From Betaproteobacteria bacterium (GTDB taxonomy: Bacteria > Pseudomonadota > Gammaproteobacteria > Burkholderiales > JAEUOS01), in contig JAQGMJ010000045.1 of assembly GCA_028292405.1 (NCBI GenBank), positions 167,006 through 231,005 on the forward strand: 64,000 bases of DNA. The letters are read 5' to 3'. Each line of letters opens with the position of its first letter. Positions within the stretch are counted from its first letter, which is position 1. Under the pieces are notes generated by a model. That model ran no database searches. It was not told the DNA's origin and saw nothing but the letters and a program-made list of their open reading frames with translations. Both the position numbers and the translations under genes were made by a program. Of the stretch, positions 28,501 through 36,846 are shown in pieces.

Positions 28501-28654
28501 GCAGGGAATCGCTGACGCGGCATACCAGGGCCACCGTCAGCGCCAGGCCGACGCAGGCCACCAGCGCGGCGGCGCGCCACTGGCGCAAGCGCCCGGCGCC
28601 GGCGTCATGCGCCAGCTTCAACCTGCCACGGGATTCGCTGTCGCTCGGCGGCAT
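25511..28654 (-). CDS. CHASE-domain PAS sensor histidine kinase
   Basis: 1047 aa. TM1 (about 28-48), a periplasmic CHASE-like sensor (about 75-330, with YPGIQNLGYMERV and VYPETARNRSVVGSDLN typical of the family), TM2 (about 340-362), three PAS modules (about 375-500, 510-635, 640-765), HisKA (ANMSHELRTPMHAIL, His805) and HATPase ([14 protein letters not shown]). No receiver domain. It starts 14 bases after the diguanylate cyclase stop and overlaps the next kinase by 4 bases. CHASE domains sense small extracellular ligands; which one is unknown. Confidence 0.88.
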   Translation of the reverse strand: MPPSDSESRGRLKLAHDAGAGRLRQWRAAALVACVGLALTVALVCRVSDSLREEGRLNLGVESERVGDEIRARMNVYSTMLASGAGMFHASDLVTRADWSDYAASLDIARNYPGIQNLGYMERVTGEHWREFEARASRDQETRIAIRPAPGTALPSELYPVLYVYPETARNRSVVGSDLNAEPARRGAMEGAAANGAPTLSAKVSLLGENPGGGAQPGVLLFMPVSRRAIDAGKPGERHADLRGFVFAVFRSHELMREILRRRQVEIGIELFDGAPGADNNLFRHRLRDAGAGWSGAAPLQEVLREVRVGGRTWHARFIAPWDFGIANARGQQATVLCAGLLITALGALMVWSVARTREAALGLAREMTTELSAIQARFERMVSGTSDGVWEISLSTGAAYGSPRCQALLGWSARGGDMDLSWAVRRIDLRDRRRLLGQFIFCMRNGGELDLKLRVNPAAGSGAARWFRLRARVSAAADGERYMSGALTDIQAQEEAQEREDRLLRVIESSPDITLTFNPQGSITYLNAAARRTFGAGGEGDGWGGAGAFVRGELVRIAARMARSEVSMNCAGGTVWQGETELALADGSMLPVSQVVVGHGDGSGSGVVLYYSVVLRNISNRRRIEAALKEAQARYDRALAGANDGIWELDPRTGAFFCSERMDDLLGLSRGYGPRSNLGFRALIHPDDLTRHIGAAEYLMGNPGTHLWDLRMMRGDGSFRWVRMRGMATFGERGEAILSSGTMSDIHQAKLAEAELTRHRDDLAGLVAARTASAEAARLEAERAREAAEAANFSKSEFLANMSHELRTPMHAILSFASFGVEKAAQAERHKLLHYFGNIQKSGARLLSLLNDLLDLSKLEAGKMEMQLRDTDPAGLIRDATAEAEALATSHCVRIELDVPPMALSAQLDGARMLQVLRNLLSNAIKFSPPGGTVAIELRALPAVQCGDGAGGWIEIAMRDEGIGIPEGELEAVFDKFVQSSKTKTGAGGTGLGLAICREIVHAHGGDIGARNNPPPARGACFVLRLPAAGGRPGRDPQPYPPVETA

Positions 28655-28668
28655 CGCGCTTCACGCCT

Positions 28669-30414
28669 TCAGCCGGCGACGCAAACCCGGTTCTTGCCGC
28701 TCTGCTTGGCCTGGTACATGGCGGCATCGGCGCGGGCGATCAGGGCGTCGCGGCTCTCGCCGGCGACACGTACGGCGACACCGGCGGAGAAGGTGATCAG
28801 CACGCGCTCGTTGTTGTGCAGGAAAAACTTGCGCGTCAGGGTGCGCTGCACCCGTGTCATCACGTGCACCGCCTCGGCCTCGTCGGTGGCCGGCAGCAGC
28901 AATACGAACTCCTCGCCGCCGAAGCGCGCCACTGCGTCGGACGGGCGCACGGTCTGGCGCAGCACCGTGGCGAGGTACTTGAGCGCTTCGTCGCCGGCCT
29001 GGTGGCCGAGCTTGTCGTTGATCTGCTTGAAATTGTCGACGTCGAGCAGCGCCACCGTCAGCGGCGCGCCGTTGCGCTCGGTGCGCGCGGCCTCGACGGC
29101 ATAGGCTTCTTCCATGCCGCGGCGGTTCAGGGTGCTGGTCAGCGCGTCCTCCTTGACCAGGCGGCCGACTTCCTCGAGTTCCTTTTCCAGCATGCGCACC
29201 TGCTCCTCGCGGCCCTGCGCGTCCTCGCGCATGCGCAACAGTTCATCGCGGGTGGCCTGCATATCGGCCTGGGCCCCGCGGGTGTCGCTGAGCAGCTTGC
29301 CCAGCACATCGGAGAGCTGGCGGATGTCCGGCGCGGCCTCGATCTGCAGCGCATAGCCGGCGAACTTTTCCTGGTAGCCGCCGGTCGATTCGCTCAGTTG
29401 CCCGAGGCGGTCGATGAACATGCTGACCATGGTCTTGAGCGCGGTCTTGGCGCTGTCCAGGCTGCTCTTCAGGCTGCTCTGCCGATACACCACCTCGCGG
29501 AAACCACGCTCGGCCTCATGCAGGGCCTTCACATCCAGCGGCTCCTTGAGCAGCGCGTCGGCGCGTTCCATCTGGTTTTTCAGCCAGTCGTCGCCGCTGG
29601 CCAGCTCGCCGATGTTCTGCGTTAGCAGCTTGACCAGGGTCAAGAGGCCGCGCATCAATTCATCGACCGATTCGCCACGCAGTTCCAGCTTGAGCCAGAG
29701 CTGCTGCAGCGCCTGCGCCGCCTTGTTGCAGTCCTTCAGGTTGTGCGCCTCGCGGAACAGCATGGCGATGCGCGCCGCCTCGCCGCCCAGTTGCGGGCTG
29801 TAGCCGAGTCGGTTGGTGACGGCGAAATCCAGGGTCTGGGCCAGCACGTCGCGCAGGAAGCGCGGCAGTTCTTCGGGGTCGGCTGCCTTGTCGGCGCTGA
29901 GCGTGCTTTCGGTGACGCGCGCCACCGGCGTCTCGGCCCAGGACTTGACCAGGGCGGTCAGGCGCAGGAACATTTTGGCGGCGTCGCTGCGTGAGTTGTC
30001 CAGCACATGTTCCAGCGCTTCGCGCTTGCGGCCTTGAGGCAGGCCGTCATGGCGCAGTTCCCACTGCTTGAGCAGGTCGCGCACCAGCACATGCCAGGCC
30101 GGCGGCTCGCCGGCCTGCGAGCGAGCCAGGGGCGCCAGGTGGTCGCGGATTTCGTCCCATTTCTGCCGCTTCACGCTTTGCATCAGGGCGCGCCCGAGGG
30201 CCGCGTTACCGCCGGACTGACGCGACATTTCAGTGCCGAAATCGGCCAGCGCCTGGGCGGCGGGATGCACCACCTCCTCGCCCGAAATCTCGGCGTAGAG
30301 ACGGCCGTAGTTGTCCGGCGTGGGGGCGATGCGCTGCATTGCCAGCCGGCGGATGGTTTCGCGGGCGACTTCCGTGGGATTGGTATTTGTATTGTTCGAC
30401 AATGCGCTGGACAT
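28669..30414 (-). CDS. Diguanylate cyclase with long helical N-terminal region
   Basis: 581 aa, soluble. The C-terminal GGDEF domain (about 415-580) has an intact active site RFGGEEFVLLL and an RPSD product-inhibition site exactly five residues earlier, so c-di-GMP synthesis with feedback is expected. The first 400 residues are mostly helical without a recognised domain; they contain a heptad-like coiled coil just before the GGDEF (RDELLRMREDAQGREEQVRM...). This architecture occurs in DGCs that respond to protein partners. ATG 30414 (MSSALSNN) is chosen because upstream codons lie in the spacer with the divergent FliA-like promoter. First gene of the operon with two PAS kinases and the RsbW-like receiver protein. 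Confidence 0.88.
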   Translation of the reverse strand: MSSALSNNTNTNPTEVARETIRRLAMQRIAPTPDNYGRLYAEISGEEVVHPAAQALADFGTEMSRQSGGNAALGRALMQSVKRQKWDEIRDHLAPLARSQAGEPPAWHVLVRDLLKQWELRHDGLPQGRKREALEHVLDNSRSDAAKMFLRLTALVKSWAETPVARVTESTLSADKAADPEELPRFLRDVLAQTLDFAVTNRLGYSPQLGGEAARIAMLFREAHNLKDCNKAAQALQQLWLKLELRGESVDELMRGLLTLVKLLTQNIGELASGDDWLKNQMERADALLKEPLDVKALHEAERGFREVVYRQSSLKSSLDSAKTALKTMVSMFIDRLGQLSESTGGYQEKFAGYALQIEAAPDIRQLSDVLGKLLSDTRGAQADMQATRDELLRMREDAQGREEQVRMLEKELEEVGRLVKEDALTSTLNRRGMEEAYAVEAARTERNGAPLTVALLDVDNFKQINDKLGHQAGDEALKYLATVLRQTVRPSDAVARFGGEEFVLLLPATDEAEAVHVMTRVQRTLTRKFFLHNNERVLITFSAGVAVRVAGESRDALIARADAAMYQAKQSGKNRVCVAG

Positions 30415-30545
30415 GGCTTCTCGTGCTTTGCAACGGAATCCCGGTGTGGACTCGCAGAATAGCCGGGAGTCCGCCGCGCCCAGACGCCGAACAGGCCGGC
30501 TTTTAGGCTGTATTTCGGTCCGGGCGAATATTTTCCGGCCAGGCC

Positions 30546-30572
30546 TAAAGTTCGGCCGCGGCCCGCCGATAT
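30546..30572 (+). promoter_or_regulatory. FliA (sigma-28) type promoter of the receiver/phosphorelay operon
   Basis: TAAA at 30546-30549, a 15-base spacer, then GCCGATAT at 30565-30572. This matches the flagellar sigma consensus TAAA-N15-GCCGATAA at all positions but the last. Transcription would begin near 30580, just ahead of the receiver gene. Confidence 0.6.
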
Positions 30573-30593
30573 CCCGCACGTACCCCTTTAATA

Positions 30594-31100
30594 ATGACCG
30601 GACCGGCCATGCAAATCCTCATCGTCAGCGATTCCCCGGAACAGGTCGGCACCCTGCGTGCGCTGGCGCTGGACGCCGGCCTGAAGCAGGTGGAGGGCTT
30701 CACCCATCCTGCCGCCGCCCTCGACTGGTGCGCCGACAACGAGCCCGATCTGGTGCTGGTCGACCTGATGATGCGCGCCTGCGACGGCCTGGAGTTCCTG
30801 CGCCGCTTTCGCGCCATGCCGCACCTGGGCGAGGTGCCCTTCGTGCTGATGCTGCCGCCGCTGGCCGGCCTGGGCTCGGTACGCGCCATGGCCTGGAAAC
30901 TCGGGGCCACCGACTTTCTTTCCCTGCCGGTTGACCATACCGAATTCGTCGTGCGCCTGCGCAACCTGCTGCTGCTGCGTTCAGCCGCCCTGACGCTGGC
31001 GGAGTTGCCCGGCATCGCGGCGCGGCCGCTGCAGGCGGGCGAGGCCCACTGGCTGGGAGCACCGCCCGCCGACCACCGCAGCCTGGCGCAATTTCACTAA
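30594..31100 (+). CDS. Stand-alone receiver protein with short C-terminal tail
   Basis: 168 aa. Receiver fold with SDSPEQ in place of the usual acidic triplet DD, phosphoacceptor Asp57 in VLVDLMM, but the conserved Lys is replaced (FLSLPVDHTEF instead of xKP), so phosphorylation or its signalling may be altered. A tail of about 35 residues follows. Two starts are possible: ATG 30594 (MTGPAM) or ATG 30609 (MQILIVSD). Neither has a strong Shine-Dalgarno; with the promoter above, 30594 would leave a leader of about 15 bases. It precedes a BarA-like kinase and may modulate its relay. Confidence 0.75.
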   Translation: MTGPAMQILIVSDSPEQVGTLRALALDAGLKQVEGFTHPAAALDWCADNEPDLVLVDLMMRACDGLEFLRRFRAMPHLGEVPFVLMLPPLAGLGSVRAMAWKLGATDFLSLPVDHTEFVVRLRNLLLLRSAALTLAELPGIAARPLQAGEAHWLGAPPADHRSLAQFH

Positions 31101-31398
31101 GCACGGCTGGACCCGGACAACGCGGCCCTGACGTGGGGCCGGCGGGGTCCGCGCACGCCCGTGACAGCGCGGGCGAATTCAAGTTTGCCGCGATTGCGCC
31201 GAAAACTTCAGGACGTGGCCGGCTTTCCGCCTGCCAGCCTCGCCCTGCCCCCCCCGGCCGGGCATACGGAGATCCCATGAGCACCCTCGTCGCTGCCCTG
31301 CTTGCCGCCTCCCTCGCCGTTGCCGCCGTACACGCGCGGCGGCTGCGGGTACTGCGCTGCCCGGGCCGCCGAACGGGTCCCCGATCGGAACCCCAGGG
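31101..31398 (+). other. Leader region of the phosphorelay kinase
   Basis: 298 bases between the receiver gene and the kinase. The first 170 bases hold no clear feature beyond a C-run near 31248-31257. The last part holds the small ORF annotated separately at 31277-31402. Confidence 0.5.
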
Positions 31399-31402
31399 AT
31401 GA
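31277..31402 (+). CDS. Small membrane protein, coupled to the hybrid kinase
   Basis: 41 aa, beginning MSTLVAALLAASLAVAAVHA, a single hydrophobic helix, followed by a strongly basic tail rich in Arg (RRLRVLRCPGRRTG). GGAG lies 6 bases before the ATG, a better ribosome site than the kinase itself has. Its TGA (31400-31402) overlaps the kinase ATG (31399-31401) as ATGA, the classical arrangement for translational coupling. It could be a true accessory membrane peptide of the kinase or a leader peptide that only sets its translation. No family recognised. Confidence 0.5.
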   Translation: MSTLVAALLAASLAVAAVHARRLRVLRCPGRRTGPRSEPQG

Positions 31403-34400
31403 TCCGCCGTATCTTCGGGCGCCTGCCGATCGCTGTCGCGCTGATCGGCCTGCTGGTGCTGGTGGCGACCCTGCCGCCCGGCCTGGGCTACCTGTTCGGC
31501 AGCGGCACGGTGGCGGCGCTTTCGCTCGCCGTCGCGCTGCTGCTGGGCTGCCTGCTGGCGCTCGAGCTGACCCGGCCGCTGCGCGAACTGCGCGCCCGCG
31601 CCATCGCGCTGGCGGTGCGCCATGGCGCGCCGGCGGCTGCCGAGAGCCGTGGCGGCAACGAGGTGTATGCGCTGCAAAGCGCCTTTGCCGCGATGACCGA
31701 AAGCATGGAGCGCGACCGCCGGCGCCTCGAGCTGGCGCATCAGGAGGCCACCGAGCACAGCCGCGAACTGGCGCGGCGCGAACACCAGGCGCGCGACCTG
31801 GCGATGGTCGCCAGCCGCACCCACAGCGCGGTGATCATCACCGACGCCGCCGGACTGGTGCTGTGGGTCAACGACGGCTTCACCCGGATTTCCGGCTATG
31901 CCCTGCAAGAGCTGCGCGGGCGCAAGCCCGGCGCGCTGCTGCAGGGGCCTGGCACGGACCACGACACCGTGGCCGCGATGCACCAATCCCTCGCCGCGGG
32001 CACCGGCTTTCACTGCGAAATCCTCAACTACGCCCGGGACGGCCGCGAATACTGGCTCGACCTCGAGGTGCAGCCGATCTACGACGACGCCGGCCGGATC
32101 GAGAAGTTCATGGCGGTGGAGCTCGACATCACCGACCGCAAGGTGAAAGAGCAGGCGTTGCGCCAGGCCGAGGAGTTTCTCGACTCGGTGGTGGAAAACA
32201 TTCCCGCCATGGTGTTCGTCAAGGACGCGCGCGACCTGTGCTACCAGCGCATCAACCGTGCCGCCGAGCAGGTTCTCGGCCTGCCGCGCGAGGGCTTCGT
32301 CGGCAAGAGTGACTTTGACTTTTTCGACGCCGCCAAGGCCCAGCGCTATATCGCACAGGACCGCGCCGCCCTCGCCGCACAGGTACCGCTGGAGATCGAG
32401 AACGACGAATTCGTCACCGCCGATGGAAGCTTGCGCGTGCTGCGCACGCGCAAGCTGCCGATCCGCGACAAGAACGGCGTGCCGCGCTACCTGCTGGGCA
32501 TTTCGGAAGATGTCACCGAGCAGCGCGACCAGCAGGCGCGCCTGCGCCAGGCCACCGAAGAGGCGCTCGCCGCCAGCCGGGCCAAATCGCAGTTCCTGGC
32601 AAACATGAGCCACGAGATCCGCACGCCGATGAACGGCGTGCTCGGCATGACCGAGCTCCTGCTCGGCACCCAGCTCTCGGAGCGTCAGCGCCGCTTCGCC
32701 GAGACGGCGTACAGCTCCGGCGAGGCGCTGCTGCAAATCATCAACGACATTCTCGACTTCTCGAAGATCGAGGCCGGCAAGCTGGAATTGCAGATCGAGG
32801 AATTCGCGCTGGCCCCGCTGATCGGGGAAATCGGCGAGCTGCTGGCGCCGCGCGCCCACGGCAAGCGCATCGAGCTGACCTGCCAGGTCGATGGCGTGCC
32901 GCCTCCCACGCTGATGGGCGATGCCGGCCGCCTGCGCCAGGTGCTGCTCAACCTGGCCGGCAACGCGGTCAAGTTCACCGAATCCGGCGAGGTGCTGGTG
33001 CAGGCCAGCGTCCTCCCCGGCCCGGAGGGCGCGGCGGCGTGCCGGGTGCGCTTCACGGTGCGCGACACCGGCATCGGCATGTCCGCCGAAATGCAGGAAC
33101 GGCTGTTCCGCGTCTTCGAGCAGGGCTCTTCCAGCACCACCAAGCGCTACGGCGGCGCCGGCCTGGGCCTGGCCGTCGGCCAGCACCTGGTGCAGATGAT
33201 GGGCGGCCGGATCAAGGTCAGCAGCAACGCCGGCGCCGGCTCGACTTTCGAGTTCTGCCTGAACCTGCCGGCGGGCGCGCGGACAACGCAAGGCGAGCCC
33301 CCGGCCGAGCCGGTGCCCACGCTCGAAGGCCGGCGCATCCTGGTGGTCGAGGACAACCCGACCAATCGCGGCATCCTCGCGCAACAACTGGAAAACTGGG
33401 GGGCCGAGTGCGCTGCCGTCGACCAGGGCTTTTCGGCGCTGGATGCGCTGGAAGCCGCGGCCGCTGCCGGCTTGCCCTTCGATGCCGCGCTGATCGACAT
33501 GAAAATGCCCGGCATGAGCGGGCTCGAACTGGCGCAGCGGATCAGGCGTTCCCCGCGGCTGGCCGCTACCCGCCTGGCGCTTCTGACCTCGCTTTCCGGA
33601 CCGCGCGATCCGGCGCAGGCCCGTGCCGCCGGCATCGACCTTTACCTGGAAAAGCCGGTGCGCCAGACCGAGTTGCGCCAGGCCTTGCGCCGCCTCCTGG
33701 GCCAGCACGGCGCCCCGTCGCGGCCGCAAGCCCTGCAGGCGAAACCCCCAACGGCGCCCGCGGCCCGCGCGGCGCCGGCGCAAGGCGGCGGCCGCGTGCT
33801 GGTGGTCGAAGACAACCCGGTGAACCGCGAAATCGCCTGCACCATGCTCGAACAGCTCGGCCGCGGCCACGAGGTGGCGGAGAACGGCCGCGATGCGCTC
33901 GAGCGCCTGGCCGCGCAGGCTTTCGACCTGATCCTGATGGACTGCCAGATGCCGGAGATGGACGGCTTCGAAGCCCTGCGCCAAATCCGCGCCGGCACGC
34001 CGCTGGCCGTCACGCCCGGGGTGCCGGTAATCGCGCTGACCGCCAATGCGCTGGCCGGCGACCGTGAACATTGCATCGACGCCGGCTTCAACGACTATCT
34101 GAGCAAGCCGTTTTCGGAAGCCGACCTGCGCACCGTGCTGGCACGCTGGTTGCCGCAAGCCGCGAACGCCTTCACGCCACCCGCGGCGCAGCCGATATCG
34201 ATCCGGCTTGAACCGGCGGCGGCACCATTGGACTCGCCGCTCGACCCGCGCATCCTGCACAACCTGCAGACGATGGAGCAAGGCGGCGCCCACGGCCTTA
34301 TCGCGCGCCTATGCGGCGCCTTTCTTGCCAGCGCGCCGCCGCTGTTCGAAGAGCTGCGCGCCGCCGCCGGGCGCGGCGACATGGCAGCCGCGCGCCTGGC

Positions 34401-34581
34401 CGCCCACACCCTGAAATCGAGCAACGCCAATATCGGCGCCCTCGCCGTCTCCAAGCTGTTCGCGCAAATCGAAGCCGATGCGCGCGCCAGCGAAACCGCT
34501 GCCGCCGCCGCCCGCCTGGACGAGGCGGAACGCGAGTTGCGGCGCGTCTTCAGCGCACTGCAAACCTTAAGCCCCGCATGA
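31399..34581 (+). CDS. BarA-like hybrid kinase: PAS-PAS-HisKA-HATPase-REC-REC-HPt
   Basis: 1060-aa complete phosphorelay in one chain. Two N-terminal hydrophobic segments (about 8-28 and 35-55) are followed by a HAMP-like helical stretch, PAS (about 140-250), PAS (about 260-375), HisKA ([13 protein letters not shown], His405), HATPase (505-620), receiver 1 (Asp700 in [11 protein letters not shown]), receiver 2 (Asp848 in [11 protein letters not shown]) and HPt ([14 protein letters not shown], His1003). All phosphorelay residues are intact. The next gene, which starts 11 bases after the stop, has a receiver and is the obvious final acceptor. Confidence 0.92.
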   Translation: MIRRIFGRLPIAVALIGLLVLVATLPPGLGYLFGSGTVAALSLAVALLLGCLLALELTRPLRELRARAIALAVRHGAPAAAESRGGNEVYALQSAFAAMTESMERDRRRLELAHQEATEHSRELARREHQARDLAMVASRTHSAVIITDAAGLVLWVNDGFTRISGYALQELRGRKPGALLQGPGTDHDTVAAMHQSLAAGTGFHCEILNYARDGREYWLDLEVQPIYDDAGRIEKFMAVELDITDRKVKEQALRQAEEFLDSVVENIPAMVFVKDARDLCYQRINRAAEQVLGLPREGFVGKSDFDFFDAAKAQRYIAQDRAALAAQVPLEIENDEFVTADGSLRVLRTRKLPIRDKNGVPRYLLGISEDVTEQRDQQARLRQATEEALAASRAKSQFLANMSHEIRTPMNGVLGMTELLLGTQLSERQRRFAETAYSSGEALLQIINDILDFSKIEAGKLELQIEEFALAPLIGEIGELLAPRAHGKRIELTCQVDGVPPPTLMGDAGRLRQVLLNLAGNAVKFTESGEVLVQASVLPGPEGAAACRVRFTVRDTGIGMSAEMQERLFRVFEQGSSSTTKRYGGAGLGLAVGQHLVQMMGGRIKVSSNAGAGSTFEFCLNLPAGARTTQGEPPAEPVPTLEGRRILVVEDNPTNRGILAQQLENWGAECAAVDQGFSALDALEAAAAAGLPFDAALIDMKMPGMSGLELAQRIRRSPRLAATRLALLTSLSGPRDPAQARAAGIDLYLEKPVRQTELRQALRRLLGQHGAPSRPQALQAKPPTAPAARAAPAQGGGRVLVVEDNPVNREIACTMLEQLGRGHEVAENGRDALERLAAQAFDLILMDCQMPEMDGFEALRQIRAGTPLAVTPGVPVIALTANALAGDREHCIDAGFNDYLSKPFSEADLRTVLARWLPQAANAFTPPAAQPISIRLEPAAAPLDSPLDPRILHNLQTMEQGGAHGLIARLCGAFLASAPPLFEELRAAAGRGDMAAARLAAHTLKSSNANIGALAVSKLFAQIEADARASETAAAAARLDEAERELRRVFSALQTLSPA

Positions 34582-34592
34582 AGGAGAATCCC

Positions 34593-36767
34593 ATGCAACC
34601 CTCCCCCGCCACCGATCTCGTGCTGCTGGTCGACGACGACCCGGTCGCACGCATGCTCACGGCCTCGGTCCTGACCCAGAACGGCATGACAGTGCGCGAG
34701 GCCGGCAGCGGCAGCGAGGCGCTGGCCGCCTTCCGCGAACACCTGCCCGATTGCGTGCTGCTCGATGCGCTGATGCCGGGGATGGACGGCTTCGCCGCCT
34801 GCGAGGCGCTGCGCCACCTGCCCGGCGGCAGCCAGGTGCCGGTGCTGATGCTCACCGGCCTGGAAGACGAGGAATCGATCGCCCGCGCCTACGAGGCCGG
34901 GGCCACCGACTTTTTCGTCAAGTCCTCGCAATGGACCCTGCTGGCGCAGCGCACCCGCTACCTGCTGCGCGCCTCGCGGATGCGTCAGGAACTGGAGCAA
35001 AGCCGCGCCACCCTGGCCAAGGCGCAGCGCATCGCGCGCCTCGGCACCTGGGAGTGGAACCTGCCCAGCGACCGCGTTTCCGCCTGCGGCATCTGCCGCG
35101 CGATTTTCGGCCTGCCGCCCTCCAGCGAATTGCTGACCACGGAAAAGCTGCTTTACCGCGTCGACCCCGCCGATTTCCCGCGCCTGCGCGACGCCCTGAT
35201 GCGCCTGAAAAGCGGCGCCATTCCGATCAACATGGAATTCCGCGTGCGCGGTGAGCAGGGACAGAACTACCACGTGCACCTGGAGGCCGAAGCCGAGTGC
35301 GACAGCGCCGGCCGCGCCGCCCTGATCGTCGGCACCGCGCAGGACATCACCCAGCGCAAGCTGGCCGAAGAGCAGATCAAAGCGCTGGCCAACTACGACA
35401 ACCTCACCGGCCTGCCGAACCGCCGCCTGTTCAGCGAGCGTTTCAACGCCGCCATCGAGGTCGCGCGCCTGCATTCGGGCCGCCTGGCGGCGCTATTCGT
35501 CGACCTCGACCGCTTCAAGCAGATCAACGACACCCAGGGCCACAGCGCCGGCGACAGCGTGCTGTGCGAAGTCGCCGAGCGCCTGAACCGCTGCGTGCGC
35601 GGCGGCAACGACGAGGCCGATGTGGTGGCGCGCCTGGGCGGCGACGAGTTCGTCGTGCTGCTGACCCAGGTGGCCGAACCGCAGCAGGCGCACCGGGTGG
35701 CCGAGCGCATCCTGGTGGCCCTGCGCAAGCCCTTCAACATCAACGGGCATGAGAATTTCATCAGCGCCTCGGTCGGCCTGGCGCATTACCCGGAAGACGG
35801 GCTGGATGTCGACAGCCTGCTGCGCAATGCCGACGCGGCGATGTATTCGGTGAAGGCGCAGGGGCGCAACGACGTGCGCGCCTACCGCCCGGAACTCAAC
35901 CTGGCCGATCGCCAGCGCTGGGAGATGGAGCGCGACCTGCACAAGGCGCTGGAGCGCGAGGAACTCGAGTTGCACTACCAGCCGCAGGTCGATGCCCGCA
36001 CCGGGCTGATCCCCGGGGTGGAAGCGCTGATGCGCTGGAACCACAACGGCCGCACCGTGCCGCCGAACGAATTCATCCCGATCGCCGAGGAGAACGGCCT
36101 GATCGTGCCTTTCGGCGAATGGGCGCTGGACGCCTCGGCGCGCCAGGCCTCGGCCTGGCTCAGGCAGGGCCTGGGGCCGGTGCGGGTGTCGGTGAACATC
36201 CCGGGTTCGCACTTCCAGAAGCCGGGCTTCGTCGAGCTGGTACGCCGCGTGCTGGAGCGCACCGGCCTGCCGGGACACCTGCTGGAAATCGAAATCACCG
36301 AAACCATGCTGGTGCAGGACATCGCCACCACCCTGGTCACGCTCAAGGGCCTGCAGGAGATGAACGTGCGCATGTCGATCGACGACTTCGGCACCGGCTA
36401 TTCCTCGCTTTCCTACCTACAGCGCTTCGACATCGACCAGTTGAAGATCGACCGCTCCTTCGTCACCGACATCGACACCGACGGCGGCAACGACACCATC
36501 ACCGCCGCGATCATCGCGATGGCCGCGGCGCTCAAGCTGGAGGTGATTGCCGAGGGGGTGGAGACGCGCGAACAGGTACAACTGCTGCAGCGGCGCGGCT
36601 GCCAGATGATGCAGGGCTACTACTTCAGCCGCCCGTTGGCGGCGGCGAAGATGACCGCCCTGCTCGTCGAGGTGCTGAAAAACGGGCCGCCGATGGCGTG
36701 GCGCTTTTCCGACGTCGGCAAGGTCCTGACGCTGGTGTCCGGCCTGCGGCTGGCGAGCAACGGCTAA
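34593..36767 (+). CDS. Response regulator with PAS-GGDEF-EAL output
   Basis: 724 aa, soluble. Receiver (about 8-130; LVDDDP, Asp58 in LLDALMPGMDG, Lys in FFVKSSQ), PAS (about 145-260), GGDEF (about 270-435) with intact [10 protein letters not shown] but no RxxD inhibition site (DEAD at that place), and EAL (about 455-705) with EALMRW, SVNIPGSHF, EIEITET, DDFGTGYSS, QLKIDRSF and EGVET. Both catalytic domains look competent, so net c-di-GMP effect cannot be told. AAGGAG 6 bases before ATG 34593 fixes the start; an ATG at 34578 overlapping the kinase TGA is the alternative. Likely output of the upstream phosphorelay. Confidence 0.92.
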   Translation: MQPSPATDLVLLVDDDPVARMLTASVLTQNGMTVREAGSGSEALAAFREHLPDCVLLDALMPGMDGFAACEALRHLPGGSQVPVLMLTGLEDEESIARAYEAGATDFFVKSSQWTLLAQRTRYLLRASRMRQELEQSRATLAKAQRIARLGTWEWNLPSDRVSACGICRAIFGLPPSSELLTTEKLLYRVDPADFPRLRDALMRLKSGAIPINMEFRVRGEQGQNYHVHLEAEAECDSAGRAALIVGTAQDITQRKLAEEQIKALANYDNLTGLPNRRLFSERFNAAIEVARLHSGRLAALFVDLDRFKQINDTQGHSAGDSVLCEVAERLNRCVRGGNDEADVVARLGGDEFVVLLTQVAEPQQAHRVAERILVALRKPFNINGHENFISASVGLAHYPEDGLDVDSLLRNADAAMYSVKAQGRNDVRAYRPELNLADRQRWEMERDLHKALEREELELHYQPQVDARTGLIPGVEALMRWNHNGRTVPPNEFIPIAEENGLIVPFGEWALDASARQASAWLRQGLGPVRVSVNIPGSHFQKPGFVELVRRVLERTGLPGHLLEIEITETMLVQDIATTLVTLKGLQEMNVRMSIDDFGTGYSSLSYLQRFDIDQLKIDRSFVTDIDTDGGNDTITAAIIAMAAALKLEVIAEGVETREQVQLLQRRGCQMMQGYYFSRPLAAAKMTALLVEVLKNGPPMAWRFSDVGKVLTLVSGLRLASNG

Positions 36768-36788
36768 GCGGCCACCGCTATTTGCGGC

Positions 36789-36806
36789 CGCCGTCTCAGA
36801 ACGGCG
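36789..36806. terminator. Hairpin between convergent GGDEF-EAL gene and flgL
   Basis: CGCCGT-CTCAGA-ACGGCG, a perfect 6-bp GC-rich stem, in the 79-base gap between convergent stops. A second GC-rich block follows with a short TTTT at 36830. May stop transcription from either side, but lacks a full T run. Confidence 0.35.
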
Positions 36807-36846
36807 CGCCGGGCGGCCATTTTCACGGCGGCCGTCACCAGGCGGA

